A DNA stretch of 64,000 bases from the NCBI RefSeq assembly GCF_001039355.2, contig NW_019773514.1, positions 1,167,619 through 1,231,618 of the forward strand. Reading direction: 5' to 3'. The translations under genes were made by a program, and so were the position numbers. Source of the stretch: Lingula anatina. Lineage: Eukaryota > Brachiopoda > Lingulata > Lingulida > Lingulidae. Shown in pieces: positions 1 to 11,187 of the stretch. Numbering within the stretch: position 1 is the stretch's first letter; each line of letters starts with the position of its first letter. The notes beneath the pieces were generated by a model, which had not been told where the DNA came from, did not search any database, and was given only the letters and a program-made list of their open reading frames with translations.

Positions 1-700
1 GGTGACAGTTTCCAGAGCAGTGACCTTCAGGGTGCCAGGAGTACCAATTGATTAATAGCTTTCACTGATAAATAACAACAATATAAGAAAGGTTCATTTG
101 CTGCCATGTCTGATACAAAATGGAATTCAGTTTCTATTTTAGGGTGGTTTCAGGTGGTTTTAGACTATGTCTACCTATTCATGACATACATTGGAATTAA
201 TCAAAATAAAATTGTATTTCTCTCATATCACATGGAGGTAGCAAACACACAAGATTTAATAACACTAAAAGGGCATCATGATTATCAGTGTGCCTACATC
301 TACATCTACATCTCTACTGTAAAATGGCACTGAAAAATCCTGGTGCTGGTGAAATAATTAGATAACATCAAGAAGTCTTACACGACTCACATTTAAGTTC
401 ACAAATTACTTGGGAGAAAACATAATATCAACTCAACTTGAATGCAGATCTGAAGAGTTGAATGTTACTCCAACCTTTACTTCAAAAAATAAAGTGCTGT
501 TTATTCTCAATTCATGAAGCTTTGTAAATTTTCCTTACCACACACCTTGGATCATGTGCTTTGTATTACGGAAAAAGAAAATAAAAAACACATATTGTTT
601 TCTTTTTACACAATTTTAGTTTTAATTTATTAACCATATACTGATGACAAAAATAATCCCAGTTTAAAAAATTGAGGTCTCCTACAATGACACTTACCAT
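1..700. other. Left-edge non-coding sequence
   Basis: This AT-rich stretch has no reading frame I can support on either strand. It would hold the 3' untranslated region of the glycosyltransferase that ends at 701. A GT donor-like site at 697 suggests that the 3' UTR may contain an intron. The first ~45 bases are locally GC-richer and could be the edge of an exon of another gene, but no acceptor and frame combination is convincing. Confidence 0.4.
692..697 (-). other. GTAAGT splice donor 3 nt after the UGT stop
   Basis: On the minus strand the stop TGA is followed by ATG and then GTAAGTG, a consensus 5' splice site. The gene probably has an intron in its 3' UTR. The junction would lie only 3 nt past the stop, too close to trigger nonsense-mediated decay under the usual 50-55 nt rule. 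Confidence 0.5.
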
Positions 701-2281
701 TCATGCAGTCTTCAGTTTCTTCTTAAAAAGTAAAGGCAGTATGCTCTTGGACAACTTATACACAAATACCACCATAAGAACAACAGCAAGAATAACAGTG
801 AAAGCAAGCACAGCCATGAGGGCTGCGACATCCAGTAAGAAATACTGGACCCAGTTCAGTCTGTAAGCTGCTTGTGAGTGAAAGTGACTGGAGCCATTGT
901 GGCGTATGACATAGTTTATCCAATATAACAGTTCATCTTGCCCAGACATGGGGGTGTCTTTGAGGAGCTCTGAGAGCTTAACAGCATTTTCCTTGAACAC
1001 TTTATTCTCCAGAACACTGCGTATGGCCATCTCCAGGGTGTCCTCAGTCAAAGTACTGAAGACCAGTCTCACTCCTACCCCAGCCCTGTCTGTTAGTATT
1101 CTGGCGTGGTGATGCTGGTCAAACAGCAGAGGAATGGCGACCACAGGGACAGCATGGTACAGCATCTCCCAGGTACTGCTTACTCCACAGTGGCTGATGA
1201 ACAGTCTGGTGGCAGGATGGGCCAGGAGGTCATTCTGGGGGAACCATTCTACCAGGTGGGTGTTACTGCCCAGGGATTTGGGAGGTGTTCCCTTGTAGCG
1301 CCACAGAACCTTCTGGGGAAGTTTGGCAAATACTCTGGCAAAAAGTTCTGCTTTTTCTTCAAGCATGGTTGGAACCAAGGTACCAAAGCTCATGAGAACA
1401 ATGCCGTGATCAGCCCAGGAGACCAGGTCACTGTAATACTGAGGCAGAGGTTGGGGTGGTGTCCACAGGAGACCAGGGATGGGTTTGACATGAGGCATGA
1501 CAGGGCATGGGTAATTAAAAGCAAAATGGACATTGGCTGCAATGACCAGCGAAACACGTTCAAAAGCATGTCGCATGTGGGGCCACTTCTCGTTGGGAAA
1601 ATATTCCCATCTTTTTCTCTCTAAATCTTCTATTTTGTCGTTCATCCACTTCATGCCTTCCCAGTGGTCGTAAATGTTTTGGATTCGTTCCCAGAAAGTC
1701 ATGTGATCTGACAGGCTGCCCAAAGGAAATGGCATGTAAGAGTAGAAGATGGGCTGGTGGAAGACCCACCACGAGTTCCAGAACCCATAGTTAGAGTAGG
1801 CAATGGACGGCACCTGTAAGTATTCATTCAGGAATATCCCTGGACCAAAGTTTACAAAATCAAAGAAATAGAGGGAGAAGTTTTCCTGTTTCAGACTCTG
1901 AATTAAGGTTTGGTCTCCAAATAAAGCATCACACAGGGTAAACTCCATGATGTCTGTGTCTCTGAGGAGGGGGATGGCTGGCTGGTCAATGTAGCTGAGA
2001 GCAGTGGTCAAGTCCAGCTCTCCGCCTTGGTTGATCCACACCTCCGGCATTTTGTACCGAATCAAATGCACACTGTCTATATTCCTGCTTGGCTGGTAAT
2101 GGTCACTGACCAACATACTGACAGAATGATTATTGTCCCTTAGCAAGATAGCGATTTTCTCTACATTCATGGTTCTTGAGTTAAATATCTGTGAGAATGG
2201 GAAAAGAAGTATTTTCTCTCCCTTACAAATATTTAACATTACAATCATTAAAGCCATATAAATGTGTGCCCTGCCGTCCAT
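701..2281 (-). CDS. UDP-glycosyltransferase (GT1 family), intact single exon
   Basis: The 526-residue protein has the usual length and layout of an animal UGT, which transfers a sugar from a UDP-sugar to small lipophilic acceptors at the ER membrane. Residues 1-20 form a hydrophobic signal sequence. Residues 361-389 match the UGT signature position by position (FISHCG, then E372, P379, P384 and DQ388-389), preceded by the WFPQNDLLAHP element. A membrane span lies near 479-508. The C-terminal tail is rich in lysine and ends K-L-K-T-A, a KxKxx ER-retrieval form. The start at 2281 has A at -3 and G at +4; Met9 is an alternative. Aligning the N-terminal MN and the later NHSV with human UGT2B, the catalytic-base His position is Arg36 here. 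The substrate and the sugar cannot be told. Codons are open throughout with no sign of decay. Confidence 0.93.
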   Translation of the reverse strand: MDGRAHIYMALMIVMLNICKGEKILLFPFSQIFNSRTMNVEKIAILLRDNNHSVSMLVSDHYQPSRNIDSVHLIRYKMPEVWINQGGELDLTTALSYIDQPAIPLLRDTDIMEFTLCDALFGDQTLIQSLKQENFSLYFFDFVNFGPGIFLNEYLQVPSIAYSNYGFWNSWWVFHQPIFYSYMPFPLGSLSDHMTFWERIQNIYDHWEGMKWMNDKIEDLERKRWEYFPNEKWPHMRHAFERVSLVIAANVHFAFNYPCPVMPHVKPIPGLLWTPPQPLPQYYSDLVSWADHGIVLMSFGTLVPTMLEEKAELFARVFAKLPQKVLWRYKGTPPKSLGSNTHLVEWFPQNDLLAHPATRLFISHCGVSSTWEMLYHAVPVVAIPLLFDQHHHARILTDRAGVGVRLVFSTLTEDTLEMAIRSVLENKVFKENAVKLSELLKDTPMSGQDELLYWINYVIRHNGSSHFHSQAAYRLNWVQYFLLDVAALMAVLAFTVILAVVLMVVFVYKLSKSILPLLFKKKLKTA

Positions 2282-2368
2282 AGTGCAGTATACGGCCCAT
2301 CCAGGTAAACAAACTACTTCAGTGCTTCTTGTTTACAGTGTCAGCTCCTCTTTCACTTCAGTGTTAGC

Positions 2369-2376
2369 TTATATCC
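2369..2376 (-). promoter_or_regulatory. TATA-like element upstream of the UGT
   Basis: The minus strand reads GGATATAA about 90 nt before the UGT start codon. A start site ~30 nt downstream would give a ~60 nt leader. No initiator is obvious. Confidence 0.35.
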
Positions 2377-2395
2377 CTCTTTAGATAACAAGATA

Positions 2396-2411
2396 AGGTC
2401 AGTAAAGGTCA
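2396..2411 (+). promoter_or_regulatory. DR4 nuclear-receptor element (AGGTCA-n4-AGGTCA)
   Basis: Two perfect AGGTCA half-sites in direct orientation are separated by GTAA, 115 nt upstream of the UGT start. DR4 is the classical spacing for TR, LXR and CAR/PXR-type heterodimers with RXR. Several of these regulate UGTs in vertebrates, so the placement fits xenobiotic or lipid control. This is a motif match only. Confidence 0.45.
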
Positions 2412-2443
2412 TGCTGGGGTAGCGTTATGTTGGCTGGGTGTAC

Positions 2444-2956
2444 AGGGACTGGGTCCGGTTACAGAGATTGTGGGGTGAATCACAGTACTATGTATATATA
2501 CTACTGCCTGATGATGGCTAGGGAATATCAGTTATTTCAGGGGGGAAATCTGTTGCTACAAATATATATGAGCTAAACATGATTATTATTGTGATTATGA
2601 GCAAAAAAGGATTCTTGTACGGGGACTGGGTCAGGTTACAGAGATTGTGGGGTGAATCACATTACTATGTATATATATATACTACTGCCTGATGATGGCT
2701 AGGGAATATCAGTTATTTCAGGGGGGAAATCTGCTGCTACAAATATATATGAGCTAAACATAGCAAAAAAAGGATTCTTGTATGGGGACTGGGTCAGGTT
2801 ACAGAGATTGTGGGGTGAATCACAGTACTATGTATATATACTACTGCCAGATGATGGTTAGGGAATATCAGTTATTTCAGGGGGGAAATCTGCTGCTACA
2901 AATATATATGAGCTAAACATGATTATTATTGTGATTATGAGCAAAAAAGTATTCTT
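2444..2956. repeat. Three tandem ~160-180 bp repeats
   Basis: Units start near 2444, 2621 and 2784, each with GGACTGGGTC near its start. They are nearly identical apart from a 14-16 bp deletion in the middle unit and TA-run differences. All lack open frames. They begin about 160 bp upstream of the UGT start, just beyond the DR4 element. Confidence 0.9.
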
Positions 2957-3649
2957 ACGTAAAGCTGAGATCACTATATGATTTCACACACATTATGATT
3001 TTAATCTCTTTCTACATGTCATTTGGTAATCATTTCAGAAAACTGTTTAATAACATCAACAACTGCAGAAGCATGTATCGTTTCAACAAAAATGAAGTTC
3101 ACACATACTGGTAACAAGCTATAATTTTAAATGCATACAAATTGTTTTAATTGAAATACATTGGTTTACAACAACAACAAAAGACACCATTCAGTTCTAG
3201 TGATCAGTATTGTTTTACATAGAGAAAAATATGTATACGTTTTTAATGAGCATGTTTCACAAATTTAGCAATTTTTTTAAATTTACATCTGAGACAACAA
3301 AACTATAGAATGCACAATTTACTGAAGAAATTTAGGAAAGTGGTTGACCAACCTACAAAGGAACCCCCACAAAGCTACCTTAACTTCCAGGCAGTGTCAG
3401 TTTCAACATAATTCTTTTCCCAGTATTCCCTCTCCTTATGTAACAGAACGCATTCAGATCAACACACTAACATATCCACAGATCAAATATGGTGACCCAC
3501 TAAAAAGCTTGCCACTTAATTCCTGACTAGACACTGAATGAATTCCCCACGGGTATTACGCAACAAAGCATTCGAGTGGGTCAGTCATATTTGATCTGCG
3601 GAACTGCTAGTCAGCTGTTCTGAAATCGCTCATATCCAGCAGAACTTAC
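2957..3649. other. AT-rich spacer, nothing recognised
   Basis: This lies between the tandem repeats upstream of the UGT and the last visible SPAK exon. It should be intron if the SPAK 3' exons lie beyond the window. No exon for the linker or CCT domain is visible here. Confidence 0.4.
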
Positions 3650-3889
3650 CTTCTGTGGCTTGACTGGGGGTCCCTGGTCTGTGAGCAGTTTCACCAAATG
3701 TGCCTTGTCCTGAAAACCATAGGAAATCCTATGTATTCAACTGTAGCAGTATAATTATTGACATTTCCAAATATTCACATTAAAATTGATCTTTTCTTTA
3801 ATCACATTATCTTGTCAATACCCTCTTTAAACCATTAATACGTGGAACATCATTTACAAAACTGATAAAAGGACTAAGAACCCTGCTCA

Positions 3890-3950
<61 letters not shown>

Positions 3951-5702
3951 TTGGTGAAATTACAGTTAATGCAAGCAGCCATGCACCTGGTTCTGCAAAA
4001 AATTATTCTAAAAATGTACATGTGGTCGGTTATTCCTGTGTCAGCATACATTAAATGAAGTGCTTATCATTATGAATTACAAAATTGTTTAGAAGACAAA
4101 GAACATTTCTTAATGTTTTTTTCAGGCCAAAATCATTCATTTAATATGTAAAAAAACACAGATACACACGTATGCCTACTTTGTGTTGTCAGAGAAATTT
4201 TGCATTTGTAAATTGATGGTGCAAATATTTGAATAGTGACCCAGTTGTACCTAAAAATCCTCTATTATATAGCTCTGAAACCAAATGCAATCCAAAGCAA
4301 CTATCTTAACAAGAATTATGATCATCAAAATTAGAATCTAAGTATGATGTATAAAAGAAACAAAATTAATGCACAATTTAGCCATATCATAAGGTACTGA
4401 GTCAAGATAATGAAAACTGTTACCAACCTTGGACTTTTTGAAAAATTCATTTTTCAGTAACTGTTTTGCTGTTGGTCTGGAAAAGCAAAATATTGTGTTA
4501 GACCAGCCCATGAGCACATACATGTATATTCAAATCAGTTTGTAACAATTAAATGCTACATCATGAAAAATATCTATTTAAAGATATTAATCAAAAAGAA
4601 CTAATACATTACTTGTTTTTGCAGGCAATTCATACATTTACACTGACTACCTTTACTGCACTCATCTGTAACCTTCTCAGTACATTTGACCATCATTTTT
4701 GTACTTAGTTTCTGCCTTTAATAAAACAGCACTGTAATTTCTAAATGACTCAGAGCTAGTAATTCTATTAAAAGTTGACAGTTAACCTTTTCTCTGGTTC
4801 CTTTTTAAGGCACTCAGCTATCATCTTGCGAAACAGTTTGCCATAGTTTTTATACTGGTCCTTGTCCTCAGCCGCTGAGTCTATGTTTGGCGGCTCATTC
4901 TGCAGGGTCAGCATTAAAACCTACACACAATATTCAGATCAAAACATCAGCATTAAAACCTACACACAACATTGGATCAAAACATCAGCATTAAAACCTA
5001 CACACAGCATTGGATCAAAACATCAGCATTAAAACCTACACATAGCATTGGATCAAAACATCAGCATTAAAACCTACACACAACATTGGATCAAAACATC
5101 AGCATTAAAACCTACACACAACATTCAGATCAAAAGAAACAATTATTCATTATTGTGACAGTGTTGTGCATCTTGTAATATTTGTTAGATGAAATAACAT
5201 GTTTTCAGACAATTACTGAAAAACAAGTTTTAAAAGTTTAATAAAAGTATTAAGAAAATTACAGACCATGTGTTTTTCTGAACATATATGTGTATAAAAT
5301 AATAAATTATCAGCACATTTGTGATTATTCCACCAGGGGTCGACATAAATTTTTTCACTTGTTTGCTACTGAATGCAACCAGGCCCAATGGTTAGGTTGC
5401 TGTACCAGATTTTAAAAATTGCTGGGAGGGAAGGGGGCTTACCAAGCATTTAATGAAATACTTTTTATTATTAACTGACACTCCAATTTCAAAAAGAATT
5501 CCAAATAAAAGTTTCTCTGCTTTTTTTTTTCACAAAAGAAAACTTAATGTATATTAATATTCTATTCTTATCTTATAATTTACACAAACAACTACTGTAC
5601 AGAGGAGGTTTACTGCCTTGATGTCTACTCTCACACTGCACTATAGAACATATCCTGGTACTTTACCAGATATACATATTACAGGACACACCCACGCATA
5701 CA

Positions 5703-5748
<46 letters not shown>

Positions 5749-6094
5749 CATGCACACACACACACATGCCGATACACACACGCGCATGCACACACACACA
5801 TACACACTACAGCATGGACTAACCTTCATAGGAGGAAACTTATGATAAGGAGCAGTTCCCGTGGCCAGCTCTATCGCTGTTATACCAAAACTCCAGATAT
5901 CTGCCTTGAAATCATAACCCGTCACCTGAGAATATAAACAAAAATGATTATTATTGACATATACTTTTTATACTGTTACATGAATTTACTTCTCAGTAGT
6001 TCCTTGAAGTGTTTGTAGTTTTAGGTGCAGCTTTTAGTGCCAGTATTTTTATTTTTCAATTTTTATGGAATTTTCCATGTAAAATTTTATTTAT

Positions 6095-6132
<38 letters not shown>

Positions 6133-8539
6133 GTTGTTGTTGTTGTTGTTGTTATTGTTGTTATTTTACTTGCAGGCCATCCTGAAATATCTATCTAAAC
6201 AAAAGTGTTGACAGTAATTCCCAGATATCTCAGTGGTGTGTCAGTGGGAGATCTGCCACCAAGCGCCACTGTTGTTCCAACTGGCACATTTACATTTTAG
6301 CCAAGTCACCAAAAAAACACGTGAAATAGTCAAATTATGGTTTAAATCAAATACAATAATAACATCACCTCCCCTAAAAATTCATATGCAACTATAATCC
6401 TGATGTACTTACAAGAAAACAAATGTTTTGTGATTGACCAGACCTTTAACCCCTCACCTGTTCCATAACTTCCGGAGCCATCCAACATGGCGTCCCCACA
6501 AAAGTGTGCCTCACAGTGTCCCGTGACAAATCCTTCCCTGTGGCCAGCCATGCGCTGACGCCAAAATCTGAATAGCACATATAAATAATCAGATTTCTAC
6601 CACTGTCTAAATGTTCAGAAAAAATTCTTAGCAATTAAGCAAACTGTATCTGGTTAGAGCTATGAAATATTCTCTTTTATACCAGCAGAAGTGGCTTATT
6701 TTTTTTGTCATTCAATGTTCTAAATATTACCAAATTCACAAATCGGTTCTCTCTCATGAAAAAACAAATAGACAATGCTTGTCTTCTGTGTAATATTAAA
6801 GTAATTCTGTAGCATATAGACTGGACCTGCTATCCTGACAGAGCCGTCTGCCCCCAGTAGGATATTCCCTGCCTTGATATCACGATGGATTTGGCCATTG
6901 TTGTGGAAGTACTCCAGCCCCTTTAACACCTCCTTTAATACTGTTGCTATGGTAACCTCATCCAGGACGCCATTTTTACAGGCTCCGCCTCGCATTCGTT
7001 GTTTTATAATGTCAAGGAGAGATCCTAAGACACAGTGATATATAGTTGTTATCATTTATTGATAAATAGTCTGTTTAAAATGATTTCAGAATGAAGGTTT
7101 GTTTCTAAAGGTAATCATAACCCTAATCATAATCAACTAAAAATTAAACTGAAATATGGAATTTAGCTGGTGGGGAAAACAAAGAAGATATCTCTGTGAA
7201 AACTTTGTTGGAAAAAAATCCAGCTGCCGATCTTCCATTGATCTACATCATGACAGTACACATAATCTCCACAAAAATTTGAAGGAAGAATATTTTTGTA
7301 AGTTTTATGGCAGAGTGTGGGCCACACAGTTTACATGAACAGATACACTGTGCTACAGACATCTCATCAATACATCATATTATCTTTATGAAGGTCATCC
7401 CCTTGTCATCCTGATCCACTTGAATAACAACCAAAGTTCTATCAACACAAACTCCTGCATTCATAATGTCAATAACTGCTAAGATATACAGTGGAACTGA
7501 AAAGTATTACTGCAACACATCATCATTATCACTTCATTATATATTTCTTGGGTTATGATCATTTTAAATATACTTGCAGTGAACTAATATACATCCAACC
7601 AAACACATAGAAAAGATATATGTACAACAGCTCTAGTATACAAAATTCATGATATATGTGTGAAGAGTATCACTAGATGTCTATGGTATATAGTGATATA
7701 GGTCTTTGTAGCAGCTGTTGAACAAATTAACCTAGCTCCACTAAGGCTGAGGTAGCTGAGGTGCTGCCCCTGACTTCACCTTCCACTCACCTCTCTCAGG
7801 TCAGTACACTTCACTCTTCAACTACATAACCATTAACATATATACCCAGAACATCTGTCTGATATTATATCATATTAATATTAATCTTATATCTCTTTAA
7901 AGCAAAGGCAAAACTATATTATAAAACAAAACAGATGTTTTCTTTGACCACTTTATTCAAATGTCTACTTAAAAGGCAAAACAGGTAAAAGTACATACAG
8001 TAACCAAGGTAAAGGGGTGAAGCAAAATTAAATATGCAAGGGAGAATTATAGAACTATGAACTACTGATTAAAGTTGTCATGATATTTCTAATGACAAAT
8101 CATTGTTGGAAAAGGATCAATTTGTTTCTAATTTCCTCTAGCTATTGAAAATCATCTTCCAAATTTGTTTAATAAACAAGCTATAGATTCAACTTGGCCA
8201 TTATTGCCAAACTGGTATTATCTAGCTATCCACATCAAACCCTCTGCAATCTGTTTCAAATATTCCTTGATATACAGGTCACCTACAGTACTTTTGGTGA
8301 ACTTTCCAGACATAAATTACAGACAAATTATCACCATATATATCCTACACAGCACTATTTGTAATGGATATGGACACCTTGCCAGTACGCACTACCTGGC
8401 CTTGCTGATTACTGCCACTTCTGTGCAGTTTGCCACAAGGTTGCCTAGCAACAGAGAAAGCAAAGCAGCCAATCACTGGTGCTAAATGGTCATGTAATGC
8501 AAGTAATGCAAAATGGTTGTATGTGGCTTGCAAACAAAC

Positions 8540-8587
<48 letters not shown>

Positions 8588-9981
8588 TAACTTGATCAAG
8601 TGATTATTAATATGTTCATGAAGCACAAGAAAACTTTTAAAGAATTTGCAAATTTATGATAAAAACTTGCCCTTAATTGCACCACCTGTTGAAAGAGCAC
8701 TGGGCACCTTATAGCCTGGAGGTAGAATGTAATTTCTGGCCAATTATTTTTAACACTGCCATGTAGCTGTCATATTCCCCATGGAGGTAAAAAACTGTTA
8801 CAATTCCTTCTATATAAAATCTTTGCTCGTCCAGACTATTGTTGGTCATTTTGGGAAGCAGATTATTAACAAGATGGTATGTGTTTTTTAATTTACAGGT
8901 ATGTTGGAGATAAGACAGGAAAGAAAAGGACTGCTATTGAGAGCCTTCCTGAACTGATGGCTTACGCTGAAGACAGGTTTGAGTTGTTGTTGGAAATGTT
9001 GGAGGGAGAGATTGAAAGAAAGGAAATCAGTCAGGTCAGTGATTCTTTTTATTCAGTGGCAGGACATTGACATCTCACGATCTTAAGTTATCTATATTTT
9101 CTTTTTATATTTTTAAGAGCTTATTCCTGTAAATTAAATTCAAATGTTTTTGTATGTATACGCATATGAAGATACACTAATGAGAAGGTATAATATACAG
9201 ACAAACTTGTTAGCCAATATTGAAACTCTATGGATCTTTTAGAATCAAAGAATGTTACTGTTGACATAACAGAACCCAAGATATGTTTTACTAATGTCAT
9301 AATATTCTGTTATGGCCAAAATTAAATTTTGCCATTACGTTCCATGCATATTTTCAGTTGTTTGTTTTTTACAGGTGTACACTGTACTTCAGCAACTGCC
9401 AGTGATAGATGTGAAGATGACAGTCAGAGGTTGGTGGGAGGGTGAAACTGGACAGGTGGAAAAGATGGTGCCAATGTCTCATAAAGGTAGTAATTCTTTT
9501 TTATTTACATGTATAGTCCTTTTGGGTATAAAAACTCAATCATAGAGTCACAGGACTTATGATGCTGATATGAGGAGGTTTCTGACTGTTGTTTGACATG
9601 TAAACTTGTTTGCAAGGAGAAGAAGGAAGACTGTCTGAGTCAACATCTGGAAGGTTTTCAGAGCCAATTTGGCCAATTTTTGTTACACATATGATACATG
9701 TAGCTTCACAATTAAAAAAGTTAGAGGTATTTTTATTTGATCCTGTAAGTTAACTGGACATATCTTTTGAGGAAGTATACAGCTTTTGATAATAAACAAG
9801 TTGAATTAGGCANGGACACCTTGCCAGTACGCACTACCTGGCCTTGCTGATTACTGCCACTTCTGTGCAGTTTGCCACAAGGTTGCCTAGCAACAGAGAA
9901 AGCAAAGCAGCCAATCACTGGTGCTAAATGGTCATGTAATGCAAGTAATGCAAAATGGTTGTATGTGGCTTGCAAACAAAC

Positions 9982-10032
<51 letters not shown>

Positions 10033-11123
10033 TGACAAGACTCTGGTAACTATGTACCCCTTAACATATTCTATAATAAAAGTCATGACATAACAATGTT
10101 AATTCTTGGCACTTTAAGGCACACAAGCATGCACATAGAGTAAATAATGATTCTGCTCTTAAAGTCCACATGTGATGGCAGTTTTCCAGGGCAGAATACT
10201 CTGCTTTGTTGTGTGTGATCTTTGGCTCACACTTACAGTGTCTGAGGTCACACTGGATTAGCTTTCATGTCTCGGTGCAATGGTAGACACTTCAATAAAG
10301 TCTGAAATGCTGGTTACTAAGACATCATATTATTTAAGAAATATACCTGGCTAATTATCATCATTCATAACTTATATAAACCTGAGGGAAAATATCAGTT
10401 AACTAAATTAAATTACTGAAAGTAATATGTTTGAGAGATCCAAGTACAATATCTTTTGTCCATCAATTACGTTAAAACATTCATTACTGCTTATTTGGTG
10501 ATACTACGTAACAATGTATTTCCCCTGACTTAGGATAAGACCAACAATAAACCAGAGTGTCCTAATGACCTTGGTGCATGCAATCAATGTAAAAGAACTA
10601 GAAAATTGATTGTTTAGTACTAGTAACCTCAGTGAGAACAACACTGAGAAAGCCTCACCACATGGTACAACCAACGACCTGAATATTAATTCTTCAACTG
10701 CCAGCTACTACAGGTAACAGCACAAGAAAATAAAATCCAACTTATCTAAATGTTATTAATTTTGTTGCTCAATTGTACACAGCAACATAATTTACATAAA
10801 AACCTATGCCATAACTGTATTTTTTCTTTGGCTTCATCTGCATCACTGAATGCTACTCACAATTACCTATTACTGTGCAGAACATTTGCATTCTTTACCT
10901 ACAGTATACACATTTGAGTAAAAATTCACAGTAAGTCATACAGCAGAGAATGCTGTGATTGTGGTAGTGTCTTGACAACAGGCAACAACACAAGAAAACT
11001 TATAAATAATATCATCATTCATCTTGCTGCCATTTAAATAATTGGTGTGCTGGAAGCTTCCTTTGCGACGAGGTGTGAGGTGGAAATAGGGGACATATTA
11101 AACACAGCATGAGAGAGAGAGAG

Positions 11124-11187
<64 letters not shown>

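Noticed and set aside
1-60. GC-richer edge that could be an exon end
   Set aside because: Three frames can be written but none follows a credible acceptor, and the sequence is cut by the window edge.
1106-1624. 172-codon plus-strand frame inside the UGT
   Set aside because: Antisense shadow of the UGT coding frame.
5641-5845. Open frames through the CA/TG microsatellite
   Set aside because: Simple-repeat translation (HTHTHT, VCVCVC) only.
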